A program made the translations under genes and the position numbers. The notes under the pieces are model-generated. The model had not been told where the DNA came from, made no database searches, and saw only the letters and a list, made by a program, of their open reading frames with translations. Below, piece after piece: positions 41,483 to 51,753 of a stretch of 64,000 nt of DNA (the stretch's first letter is position 1; each line of letters begins with the position of its first letter). Origin of the DNA: Vandiemenella viatica. Lineage: Eukaryota; Arthropoda; Insecta; Orthoptera; Morabidae. The DNA is taken from positions 172,219,121 through 172,283,120 of the forward strand of contig CM061919.1 in assembly GCA_031002005.1 (NCBI GenBank), given 5' to 3'.

Positions 41483-41673
41483 GATGCTGCTAGGCAACAT
41501 AACAACATCTGTCGTTGCCATGCCAGTTTACAAACAACACGCTCAAGGTTGACTTCAAGGCAGACTTCAAGACTTGCAACTGCACCTGAAGATGGCGACG
41601 GAGATTAAAGTCGCCGAAATATTGTGCTTTAATAACAATATAACTCGGCTTGTTTCCCGAGAAACGTTTATAA
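41275..41673 (+). repeat. Right terminal repeat of PLE-1
   Basis: Contains the last 65 or so codons of the endonuclease frame, the stop at 41480-41482, and a 190-bp tail with the hammerhead-like motif and a CTCGG/CCGAG hairpin (41645-41662). Partner of 39125-39524. Confidence 0.9.
41586..41642 (+). ncRNA. Hammerhead-like motif, right copy (candidate)
   Basis: In order: CTGAAGA (41586-41592, fits CUGANGA), one unpaired T, GGCGAC (41594-41599), a 10-base loop, GTCGCC (41610-41615), GAAA (41616-41619), TATTGT (41620-41625), a loop, ACAATA (41635-41640), then TA where cleavage would occur. Stems II and III are perfect 6-bp helices. Stem I cannot be drawn from the adjacent bases, and the extra T is not in the consensus. 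Hammerhead ribozymes are established in Penelope-like elements, which supports the reading; activity is unproven. Confidence 0.5.
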
Positions 41674-41719
41674 ACAGTAAGAAACATACTTTTGAAACTA
41701 TCTGAACTAAAAAGTTAAA

Positions 41720-42277
41720 AATAAAATTGTAGTTTAAAAAACTAAAATCACGCTTTCGTAGTAATGTGAACTAAAAGGTTAAAAATAATATTTAAATATA
41801 AACATTTTGTTTAACAGTGATAGGACGTCCCACAATTCAGGATAATTTTTTTTTTTTGAATAAGCTTAAAGTATAAAGTCACTGATTACAAAATTAACTT
41901 TAATGTAAAAAAGCATGGGGTGCGCTCTACATAACTTTTGACAATGACTCTGTCTTTACAAACAGCCAACGACAAAAAATATAAGACAACTGAAATAGCA
42001 CTCTACATAACTTTTGACAATGACTCTGTCTTTACAAACAGCCAACGACAAAAAATATAAGACAACTGAAATAGCACCCCATGCTTTTTTACATTAAAGT
42101 TAATTTTGCAATCACTGACTTTATACTTTAAGCTTATTCAAAAAAATTAATCTATCCTGAATTGTGGGACGTCCTATCACTATTAAACAAAATGTTTATA
42201 TTTAAATATTATTTTTAACCTTTTAGTTCACATTACTACGAAAGCATGATTTTAGTTTTTTAAACTACAATTTTATT
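41720..42277. mobile_element. Fold-back (palindromic) element, 558 bp
   Basis: Arms 41720-41923 and 42074-42277 are inverted repeats of about 204 bp with few mismatches. Both arms share GGACGTCCCACAATTCAGGA, AAGCTTAAAGTATAAAGTCA and AAAAAAGCATGGGG or their complements. The centre is two perfect 76-bp tandem copies. It has no ORF. The class (fold-back or MITE) is unknown; the transposase source is not seen. Just left of it, 41699-41719 echoes an internal motif of the arm (GAACTAAAAAGTTAAAAAT). Confidence 0.85.
41925..42076 (+). repeat. Two identical 76-bp tandem units at the fold-back centre
   Basis: Units 41925-42000 and 42001-42076 both run from CTCTACATAACTTTTGACAA to GACAACTGAAATAGCA with no difference. 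The last three bases belong also to the right arm. Confidence 0.93.
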
Positions 42278-43555
42278 CTTTCAATAATTATCATGAAGTC
42301 TTAATTCAGGAAAGAAGAGGCAGACTCGTCAGGAAAAAATAGATTGCAGATTGATACATTTATGTACCATTATCAAATAGCATAAATATGATGTCCTTCA
42401 TTCTGTATTTTTTGAATCTGGTCAAATCTTTTACAAGTTTGTAAATTTCAGAATTAAAGGATATTCAACATTATACATAAGTAACAATCTCTATCTGATT
42501 TGCTAAAACAAATTAGATACAACTATCACAACTTGATTTTTTTTAAAAAAAGAACTACTTTCATTCCGTAACATAACACCAGTATTCATAAACCATAAAA
42601 AGCAAAGCTCATTTTGCTGACTCTTGAAAACTGAAAAAGTTTGACCAAAAATGATAAGCAGTTGTGTGATAAGTTATTATAAATGATGCAGTATTATTTT
42701 TATTTATATATCTAAGATAACAGAGTTACTCATGTTTACATTATTAACTGTTTTAAATACCTTTATTTTGTTAATATATTTTTGTATGTACTGTTATTAA
42801 ATACATAAGTTTGAAAAATCTTATATGTTATTTCTGTGAATTTGCCACGCCCCTTGAAAATGATGAACTGTACTGTGTAACTAAAGAAAAGTATGGAAAA
42901 GATAATAAAATGTAATCAATCCCTAAAAATAAGCATGGATAGTGACATTTTTTTCCTTTTTCCTTTTGCTATACTGATATCTACCCACCAGTGTGGTGGC
43001 ATGCATGAAGGCACTTCCACACTGGTTCGGGGAGGCACAGCAAGACCTTGTTTGAGTCCTGGTCCCCACACACCAGCTGCTTGATTTCAGTTTTCCACAT
43101 TTACCTAGGAAAATGTGGGATGGTCTCCAATCTCCACCTCATAAATTACACATTTATTAACAAAAATACCCCTTTCGTAGAAAACATAAGTTACACAAAT
43201 CAGACAGATGGCAACACTTAAGCTCTCCTTCCCCTCCCAAATTAGAATAGGTTCCTTCTGGCAAGCAGGCCTGATGATTATGCTTCAAGACATTAAAAGT
43301 TCATGACAATACTTGAGACTAAGAAGCCTCATAAGTTCAAGATTGAAGAGGAATGACAGATAAATATATTGATTATATCTGGTCCTGTTCCAAATTGCTG
43401 TGTATGACTCTTTATCTTCCTCCCATTATCTTTTACCAGTTTCTTCTTCATCACCCTCTCACAAAAAAACAGCTTCTGATGGAAACAGTATCTCTTGTGA
43501 TGGTGTTATTTATGTCAATGTTTCTGTTTAGTGGCCAAGAGCTTGAATACATCAA
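42278..43555. other. Intergenic with a SINE family 1 relic
   Basis: Mostly AT-rich and unrecognised. At 43020-43130 GGTTCGGGGAGGCACAG, TTTGAGTCCTGGTCCCC and TTTTCCACATTTACC align with the head and start of body of SINE family 1, heavily decayed. Confidence 0.5.
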
Positions 43556-43559
43556 CTGC

Positions 43560-44110
43560 AACAGCCATCCTCTATTTCCTTCTCCAGTTCGTACCACCAG
43601 CTTCTCCATTGTCTCATTCATGACAAGAAGAAATGAGAGGGCATTTACTTGCTTTAATCAACTTTTTTCATCTAACCAATCCATTCTTTCTCCCCATTTT
43701 TACATAACTCACTCTCATCTGTTACATTTCCTTTGCTGTTTATTGTCTATATCGCCTATTTTGTTTTCCACTTTCCCCACAACCAATAAGATTAACCATC
43801 AGAAGTGCTTTTCCTGCAACCACCCACAGCAATGTTATGGTCTAAAGCTATGCTGCTCTTCTTTAACCTCTTAATGACAAGTATTTTCTCCAGGACCTTT
43901 TCAACAACTTGACACAGCGGCACATCATGGATACTCATCTACAATTCTCATATCCTTTCCATTTTCTGTTTTGAATATGGGTACAATCATCCCTTTCATA
44001 GTTTTCTCAGTTTGATCTCTTCTTCTATATTGTTATTATCACACAACATTGTCATTGTTTTCATATAACTGCTATTAACTTTTCAACACTTTATCCATAC
44101 CTGGTATCAT
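43560..44110 (-). repeat. Possible old LINE reverse-transcriptase relic
   Basis: On the minus strand fragments such as GMIVPIF (near 43985-44005) and KEEQHSFRP (near 43850-43880) sit in the order expected of a LINE polymerase, in several frames. The plus-strand ORF of 173 codons (43353-43874) is probably its shadow. Weak evidence. Confidence 0.35.
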
Positions 44111-44124
44111 TCAGCCCTTCATCC

Positions 44125-44587
44125 TTTTTTTTTTTTGCTATCGTCAGTCTTTAGACTGGTTTGATGCAATCCTCCATCCCTTCCTATCCTGTGCTAACCT
44201 CTTCATTTCTACATACCCCTTACAACCCACGTCCTCAATTATCTGCTTCATATATTCTAATCTCTGTCTTCCTCTACAGTTCTTACCTTCGACTGTTCCC
44301 TCCACTAACAAATTAATCAATCCAGCATGTCTCAAAATATGACCTACCAGCCTGTCTCTTCTTCCTGTAAGTTTCTTCCATAAACTTCTTTTCTCACCCA
44401 TCATTTCCAAAACTCGTTCATTTCTTACTTTGTCTGTCCACCTAATTTTCAGCATTCTTCTGTAGCACCACATTTCAAATGCTTCAAGTTTCTTTCTTTC
44501 CGGTATTCCTAAAGTCCATGTTTCGCTACTGTAAAGTGCTGTGCTCCACACATAGAGTTTTAAAAAGTTCTTTCTAATTCCTAGATC
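44125..44587 (-). mobile_element. RTE-like LINE, 3' fragment
   Basis: Matches 15425-15890 almost base for base. It starts with the T-run (poly(A) on the minus strand) and stops abruptly after CTAGATC. A short flanking repeat ATCC (44121-44124, 44585-44588) may be a target duplication. It encodes SETWTLGIPERKKLEAFEMW through the true C-terminus GYVEMKRLAQDRKGWRIA in one open frame (44144-44551), supplying the ending lost in the longer copy. Confidence 0.9.
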
Positions 44588-44589
44588 CT

Positions 44590-47259
44590 ATACATAGCTA
44601 ATTCTATTTCTGCCCATGTAGTCTGGCCACATACTAAGGGCTGTATAAGTGCCACTGCAGTACCAGTTTTAAAGGTGAGACAGAAATAAGGTTGCAAATT
44701 ACGTTGACCTATCGTTCTGTGATGTTCATCTCTTTGGGCTATTGAAATTAATACTGAAAGGCCCACAATTTGACAATAATGCAGTGGAGCATTTATTGTG
44801 CAATGGACTACTCATGCTACCCCCTTCTTAACTGTGGCTTGAAATAGCTTCAGATATGCTAGGAAAATCATGTTTCTAAAGTGGGAGATTATGTTGAGAA
44901 ATAGCTAATTAGTTTGTTATATAAGTCTTGTTCATATTTGATCCACCAGTGTATTTGAGAAGCAAGAATGGCCTATAACCAAATTATTGAAAGCTGATGT
45001 TCTTGTTTATGTCTGATCCTATTTTTGATCACGCCATTACTCAGTTCTTTGTATCAATCACGTATGACTTTCTTGAAAGAATAAAGCATAAGACCATCTT
45101 CTCACTTGATCCCTGTCATTATTTTTAAGGCTCCTTAGGTGGTGGTGTCAGTTAGGATCTATTTGTTGATCACTCGTCTTGTCCAGGCCGAATTGTTTGT
45201 GATATGGATTAGGTTGATACCATCAACGGAATAATAATCAACATATTTCGTACATTTACGACCAAATGACCCGGCTGCACGCCCGAGAGATCTTCAAACA
45301 ACATATTTCACCATAAATTTCCTCTTTCAGAGCTTTAGATATGAAAAGATAGATTTAAGATGCATAATCTGTTCATTGCGTGAGTATCCTTTCCTAAATC
45401 TCCAATCATCTAGTCTGTCATCTTTCTTACAAAGAGTATCAATCAAAGCTAAGTCCTGTAACTGGAAAGTTCCTACATTTCACCAATGGTATCAATTAGC
45501 TTACCAACTGCTCTGTCAAGAGAATGTTTCCACTAGTCAGTGACTATCAACTGTTCTATTTGTGTCTTGTTTTTCAGTGACAGGATAAACCATTTGACCT
45601 TGTCTAGTGATTGCAGGGATGAAAACATATATTGTCTTTGTGACAGAACAGAAATATTTTTACAAGAAAATTACATTTTTGATTTCTGAGAGTAGATAGA
45701 AATTAATAATATATATACTCTTAGAAAGAAAAAGAAATGAGTTGTAAGTTGCTATGGAGATTAGGACTTGTGAGATGATAGTTACCAGAGTAGACTCGTA
45801 GATTGAATGCTCGAGAAAAACATTGCCTAAAAACGAACCTGCATCTTCTGAGAATAACCAATTCCATTGTAATTCCTAGTAGATCCAAAGATATAAAATA
45901 AATGATATATTTTGGATCTAAAGAATTGAGTTATTCATAATTATAATTACAATCAAAGCAACGGCGAGGGACGCAAAAGCGTTACATCTTTTTAAGTGTG
46001 TGAATCTGAATTTTGGAGCCTTGCAATCAAGGAGGAATTATTTACATATTTTTTCAGGATCTGATAGTTGTCCTTTGTGGATGATTTTTCTATTTGGAGT
46101 CTTTGAAGTGGAGGTTGTTTTTTTTTAAGGTTGTGTTTAATGATCATTGTATTTAATTATTATGACCATCTCATTGTCCAACAAAAGACGATGAGCTAAT
46201 AAAAAGTGACATTTTTTGAGGATGCCAATTTATTAGATCATATTAATAAAAAAATAAAAAAGATAAAGAAAAATGTTTTTATGAAAGGGAGGACAAAATA
46301 ACATTCTGTGAATATTATCATCGAAATATTTAAATCCACCACAACCCTGAAATATCACAATCGTTATGGTAAGACATTTGGATGGCTGTTATCACCCTTG
46401 TAAAACTAAATAAGTCCTATACTCAAATCACTTTCACAATGTAAAGACATTAATCAATGTAAGACAGAGAAAACTAGCTTTCTGAGGAAGTAGAATGTCA
46501 TCTAGCAATGCTTCATAAATGGATAAGAGGATTTTTACAAGAGTTAGCTAGAAAATAATTAAAATTTCAATTTAGATTAGGTGGAAGCAGGGACAAGGCA
46601 TCGAACAAAAATATCAATACTGGGGAAAAAGTATCATACTCACTAAAGTATTTAAAAATGTATAGATAACATGATATTTTTCATTAATTCACTGAAATTT
46701 TATTTAATTTTTATCATTAAAGGCCTGCACCTGCATGTTAATTTCAAATTTTAAACTTTTTTAAAAAGTTGTAGCTGAATTGGTCAATTTTTTTTATTAT
46801 TATTATTTTTTTATGGTGACAAAATTTGCAGCAATAGATCATGTTTCTTTTTGTAGTCCTACTATGTGAAAAAAATGTATTATAGATTAAAACAAAATTA
46901 AATTTAATCAGATTTAGTTGTATATAAAATCAACAGCAAAATACTACGACTTATTAAACCGTGGCTCTAAATGGGTAAAATATATACTAATCTTTCATTT
47001 CCCACTCTTCCTCTGTACAGCCACTTAAAAACAATAATTTGTCAAATTATTTCGATGTTAGAGTAACAAGTACATCACCTGATTCGAAGTACTGAAACAT
47101 TCCTCACAAATTCATTTCGTTACTCGCATTTTTCATAAGGATGTCAGTTTGATTCGATAGGTTCTCTCAGCGACTACATAAATGAATATGAATGAGAGAA
47201 TTAACATTTCAACATCATGCGTAGAATATTCCTGGGACTTCTGATTTGAATTCATTTCA
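44590..47259. other. Intergenic, nothing firm (2.7 kb)
   Basis: AT-rich, with no ORF of interest. A GC-richer patch at 45263-45300 (GACCCGGCTGCACGCCCGAG) looks like a repeat tail. No exon with splice sites was recognised. Confidence 0.6.
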
Positions 47260-47262
47260 TTA

Positions 47263-47622
47263 GGGAGCGTCCATAAACTACGTGACTTGGTCTGGGGGGA
47301 ATGGGTTGGCTTGGAAGCTACGCTGGGCTATGTGGGGGGAGGGGGTTTCCGAGCCAGGCCATGTATTTTTTCAATGATATTACGTATTTGTCACTGTTAA
47401 AATGAGGAACAGAACACAGAACAGCATCTAAATATTTATTTTTGTCAATTATCCCCATATGTAATTTACAATAGTCTGACAATAGAAAACAGTACACAAT
47501 GTCTTCTGGAATCAACAGGAGGGAAAAAAAGCTATAAGCTACGTGGGGGGTAGAGACAAAAGCCACGCCAGGCTACGTGGGGAGAAGGCGAAATTGGAGC
47601 TATGTGGTTTATGGACACTCCC
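47263..47622. mobile_element. Harbinger-type MITE (360 bp)
   Basis: Flanked by TTA on both sides (47260-47262, 47623-47625). Inverted ends GGGAGCGTCCATAAACTACG and GGGAGTGTCCATAAACCACA (second read on the minus strand). GGCTACGTGGGG-type motifs near both ends. The TWA duplication fits PIF/Harbinger. The minus ORF at 47318-47566 is incidental. A partial copy lies at 18965-19072. Confidence 0.85.
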
Positions 47623-47625
47623 TTA

Positions 47626-48213
47626 CAAAGAAAAATGTGTATGGAAAAACGTGTAGCACGTACATTATTTTAATATAATTAATATTATTTACTGTTAATT
47701 GTTGATATTTTTAATGGGGTAAGTAATTTTAGAAACACAAAGAGCTATTTTGTAGTTTTACTTTTGTTTAATGTAAATAAAAAAATTGAATAGATAATTT
47801 GAGATGTTTTTTCATTGATCAGACCTTCTTGTTTCGTGTTTGCTAACTTTCTGAACTTACATTTACATGTATTATTATACAATAGTAATCGATCGATAAT
47901 TCATAATTGCAAGAGTACAGTACAAAACAAAGCTTCACGCTCAGCCCAAACAAACAAAGCAAGTGACAAGGTTGATGATAAAAGATAATGTAAATTAGCC
48001 CCCAAGTTTAAAAATTGAATGTTTGAGACTACTCCTTTCTTTTTAAAATAAAAGCTAAAGAAAAGTAAAAATAAGTTCTTATAATGACAAAGCTAACAAT
48101 ATAAAAAAAGTATTGATTCTTGTATTGAAATATTCCTATTCTTGTCTAGGGGGCCATACTTCATACAGCCTTGGCTGTTGCAATCATATTTCCACTTTTT
48201 CTTCTTTGTAGTA
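47626..48213. other. Intergenic, nothing recognised
   Basis: AT-rich; no ORF or repeat was identified. Confidence 0.6.
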
Positions 48214-48455
48214 TTACCCAAATTTTTCCAGCCTCACTTTGGAACAGTACCTCCAAAAAAGTACTGATATGAGTAAAAGTATTGTAGGAAAAGTATAGAG
48301 TACAAAAGTATCAGTATCAAAAGGAAAGTACTCGATACCAAGAAGTGTCAACAGTTCTTCCATGTCCGTAGGTGGCAGTGGCCCAAATGAGACATCAGCA
48401 AGTAAACTGCCTAACTGAAGATTAAGATCGGGTCTTGTTACTAGAAGTGAAATAT
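48214..48455 (-). CDS. Unassigned exon-like ORF with a membrane segment
   Basis: Minus strand. The open frame to the first ATG spans 48214-48462, but a splice acceptor (TTTCACTTCTAG) allows an exon from about 48455 with LNLQLGSLLADVSFGPLPPT, DMEELLTLLGIEYFPFDTD, then a hydrophobic stretch TFVLYTFPTILLLISVLF and a basic tail RYCSKVRLEKFG before TAA. A possible upstream exon on the same strand ends CTGTATCTGGTCAG at a donor GTATGAGT (about 48579-48586). I do not recognise the protein. The complexity and the hydrophobic-then-basic end look protein-like. It lies 560 bp downstream of DPM3 on the same strand and could be a separate gene's last exon. Confidence 0.35.
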
Positions 48456-49023
48456 GTATCATTACACATATCTATCAACAGAAAGACACATTTGGAGGAG
48501 AAGAATATGAGCAATAGTGCTCATTACTGTTTGCACTGCCTGTCATGCAAATAAATGTGACAGATTGAAGACTCATACCTGACCAGATACAGAGGTAGGG
48601 TGGCCAGTTCCTTTCCTCCCATGGATGAAAAATAAATAAAATGGCTCAGAAAACAAGTGCAACTTATTTTTAAAATTGTTTAATGCACACAGATCTTAAT
48701 GACATAATGTACAATTTTATCCCACAGTATCAACACTCACACTATTATCTTCCGGCCTCTCTGTTCGTAGGAAAAGAACGCACCTAATAAACTGATGTAT
48801 GGTAAAATATGATCCTTGTACTTACCCCAATCAATTCTAACACTGTGAAGTATATGAATAAATGGGTATTTATTATTTTAAAAATACTTTTGCCATACAC
48901 ATTTTATTATAAAGTAGGTTTATAATATATCCTTATATACACGAATTCAGTACTTCATATACAAGAATGAAATGAATTCTTGTGCTGAATGGAATGTAAA
49001 ACAAGTGAATGGTCTGCAGACTG

Positions 49024-49289
49024 CTAGCTGTCATCATCAAAGGTAAAACCTTTTTTCCTTAGATCTTCTTTTGCCTCCTTAATTTGCTAGAAATAAAAAT
49101 TTTAGCATAATAATTACATATTGAAAGCTTTGCAAAAATGTTTTTTCTCACTATGATGTCACAATAATTCAGTAGAACACTACACCAAAAAGTTTTGATA
49201 GGTTGACTTACCTGTTGCAATTCTTTGGCTGCTTCCTCACAATTGTTGAAATTATAAACTCGCCAGAGTATAACTATTATGGAATACAG
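49024..49289 (-). CDS. DPM3: Dolichol-phosphate mannosyltransferase subunit 3, last two exons
   Basis: Exons 49212-49289 and 49024-49086 (minus), joined by a 125-bp GT-AG intron (donor CAG/GTAAGT, acceptor ATTTCTAG). The product reads LYSIIVILWRVYNFNNCEEA, AKELQQ, then QIKEAKEDLRKKGFTFDDDS and stop. This matches the C-terminal half of DPM3: the end of the second membrane helix, the conserved CEEA-x-ELQ segment and the cytosolic coiled coil. DPM3 is a small ER membrane protein (about 90 residues) that anchors the catalytic DPM1 subunit; the complex makes dolichol-phosphate mannose for N-glycans, GPI anchors and O-mannosylation. The first exon with the start and first helix (about 45 residues) was not found before gap 2. 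A minus-strand AATAAA at 48902-48907 is a candidate polyadenylation signal. Confidence 0.88.
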
Positions 49290-50550
49290 CTAGAACAGAA
49301 AAATAAGTATAGAAGAAAGTAATCAATAAAAATGTTAAATACAACTTTCATGAGATATTAACAAAGTGAGTGTGGCAACAAAATGCAACATCTGGGCAAA
49401 TGAATTTTGTCACAGTTGTCAAATAACTTATCAGAAGTGCACTGTTGAACAAAGTGCAATGGACCGATCTTGGCACCGATTGATAATCGATTACATCATC
49501 CTTTCCTCAACAGCCTGCTGACAGTTATATGATAAGTTAACCAGTGCAAATTCCACTAACATACACAAATCATAGTCTCAATCATAAAGATCAACATTTT
49601 TATCAACTGAAATTCACAATCTCAGCCAGAGACACAAATTTTGACAACATTCAGTATAACAGTTCCAGTAAGATGTTGCACAAGCAAGCACGTTTGTTAC
49701 TTTCAAATCAATTTTGTGACCATCTGCTATACTGTGCATTGTAATGGTTGGATTTACAATCCACTGTATGGTATATTAAAAGGTTCCTAGCTTTCTAGTA
49801 ATAGTCAATTGACATTGGCAACAAAGCATATGATTGCCACAATGTGTTTTTTCACCAGATTTGCATAACTAGAATCATACACAATGTGATATTCTTATGA
49901 TATATATAATGATTTTATTAAAAGCAGAACTTATGAACAAGGACTGATCCCCCAAACTGCCTAATCTACAATTATTTTCTGTAAACAGTCAATTTTCATA
50001 ATTCTGAAGGAATGAAGTAACTAAATTCTAAAGCATCAATCTTCAAGAAAATGTTGCTTCTATCCCTGGCATTACTCAATAGATAAATATCTACAGTTAG
50101 CTAATCAGGTGAATCATTGTGCTAATGTATATAATCAGATAATTGTGACAATAAAACTGCCAGTAAGCACTGAAAATAAGATAGGGATGGGTTGTTTTTT
50201 CCCTATCCTATCTGATTTTCGAAGTATATAATTAACAGCAGTGAAATAATCTATGCTCTTATAAAATTATAAATGAGTATATAATACAGCAAATATTTTT
50301 CTTGTAACAGAGCTAAACTGAGAGGAACTTTTTTAAAAATAAAATTGTAGCATGCTATAAATCAACCATACTTTTGGTACCTCAGTTAAAGATGGTGAAA
50401 GATTCAGTCATTCTACAGAAAAACTGAGTCCAAGTGTCAAAATAAGTTGCAGAATTTATATTTTTGTCACCGGCATGTTTTGCAAAAAGTATAAGTTTCA
50501 ATCTCTGCTCCTACCACCCCACGTTCACATTTTTCAATCCTTTCTCAGCA
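49290..50550. other. DPM3 upstream intron or flank, nothing recognised
   Basis: AT-rich. No minus-strand exon with a start codon and hydrophobic helix was found, so the DPM3 first exon is further right, in gap 2, or too divergent to see. Confidence 0.55.
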
Positions 50551-51690
50551 TTTATTCAACTACTGATGACATTATCTTGTTAGCAGAACAGGTTGAGGAT
50601 ATTGAGAAGTTACTGAATATTATGAACAAAATACTGAAGGAAGAATCGGGACTAAATATAAACCAAAGCAAAACAAAAGTGATGAAATGTAGCAGAAATG
50701 ACAACACTAATAGTAGATTAAATATAAAAATAGGGTCGGATGTGCTAGAAGAATTTAGTGAATTTTGCAACTTAGGAATTAAGATTATGATTATTATTTT
50801 TAATTGCTTTGGAGTTAACAATCCAGTGGCAATTCCCTGTCATCCATTTATTCTTTTTTATATACATTCTTTTAAAAATAATTTTATAATTGGAATGATA
50901 ATGTCTCCACCCTTTACTATCCTGATTTACAAATTTTAATTTTAAATTCCTTAAGCATTTATGGAAAATTATTCATCACTACACTTGGTAATTTGTTCCA
51001 ATCCCCGACACCCTTCCAACAAAAGAAAAATTTCCCGCTCCCTTATGCATGAAATCGAGTACAAGCTTGTGGTCATGGTCACCATTCCCCTTCCATGCAC
51101 TATTACTAATTCTTTGACCAATAACCCTCCAAGCTCCATGCCCATGTGCCCTGGACATTTCCAGCACTCTCTGATGGCCAAAGCAGAATCATGTTAAAAT
51201 CAGAACAACACAAGTGAAAAGAGCCTTAATGAAAAAGAGAAATCTTTTAGTTTCAAATATTGATCTGGGACTCAAAGAACTTTTTAAAACTCTTTGAGTG
51301 GAGAACAACACTTTATGGCACCGAGACATAGACTTTAGGAAAATCAGAAAGAAGGAAAATTGAAGCATTTGAAATGTGGTGCTATAGAAGGACGCTGAAA
51401 CTAAGTGGATGAACGAGTTTTGGAAATGATGGGCAAGGATGGAAGAGTCTTACAGAAAGATGAGACAGGATGGCAGGTCATATTTTGATTCATGCAGGAT
51501 TGGTTAACTTGTTAGTGGAGGGAACAGTCGAAGGTAAGAGCTGCAAAGGACGACAGATATTAGAATATAAGAAGCAGATAATTGCAGTTGTAAGGGGTAT
51601 GTTTAGGTTAGCACAAAATAGGAAGGGATGGAGGATTGCATGAAACACCAGTTGAGAGACTGATGACAGAAAAAAAAACAACAAAGAGAA
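50551..51690 (+). mobile_element. RTE-like LINE relic split by LINE family C
   Basis: 50551-50800 encodes TDDIILLAEQVEDIEKLLN, NKILKEESGLNINQSKTKVM, KCSRNDN and FSEFCNLG, the part after the polymerase catalytic site. 51188-51690 continues with KRALMKKRNLLVSNIDLGLK through the C-terminus and an A-rich tail. Between them lies a LINE family C fragment. Several stops; older than the copy at 15421. Plus strand, opposite to the other two copies. Confidence 0.85.
50801..51183 (-). repeat. LINE family C, 3' fragment nested in RTE-like LINE
   Basis: Minus-strand text ISNSAWKGNGDHDHKLVLDF and the 3' UTR match 36396-36741. Removing it rejoins the two halves of the RTE-like relic. Confidence 0.75.
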
Positions 51691-51715
51691 AGGAGTTTTT
51701 GCTTACTACAAATTA

Positions 51716-51753
51716 CATTTCAGGAAAGGATCTAAGAATCCTTTCCTGAAATG
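51716..51753. repeat. Perfect 16-bp hairpin at the 5' junction of PLE-2
   Basis: Arms CATTTCAGGAAAGGAT (51716-51731) and ATCCTTTCCTGAAATG (51738-51753) with a 6-base loop. The right arm overlaps the first codon of the PLE-2 fragment frame. Confidence 0.85.

Larger units (their letters stand above)
39125..41673 (+). mobile_element. Penelope-like element (PLE-1) with 400-bp inverted ends
   Basis: The plus strand encodes reverse transcriptase and GIY-YIG endonuclease. Its 3' end (41275-41673) is repeated inverted at the left (39125-39524), including part of the endonuclease coding sequence. Partial inverted or tandem copies at the 5' side are a known Penelope feature. Both ends contain a hammerhead-like motif. 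The coding frame has only one stop and one frameshift, so it is fairly young. A fold-back element begins 47 bp beyond its right end. Confidence 0.93.

Noticed and set aside
41586..41642. Calling a fully functional hammerhead ribozyme
   Set aside because: Stem I is not visible and one extra base follows CTGAAGA, so it is kept as a candidate only.
43353..43874. 173-codon plus-strand ORF with hydrophobic stretches
   Set aside because: No splice or family support; it overlies what looks like an old minus-strand LINE relic.
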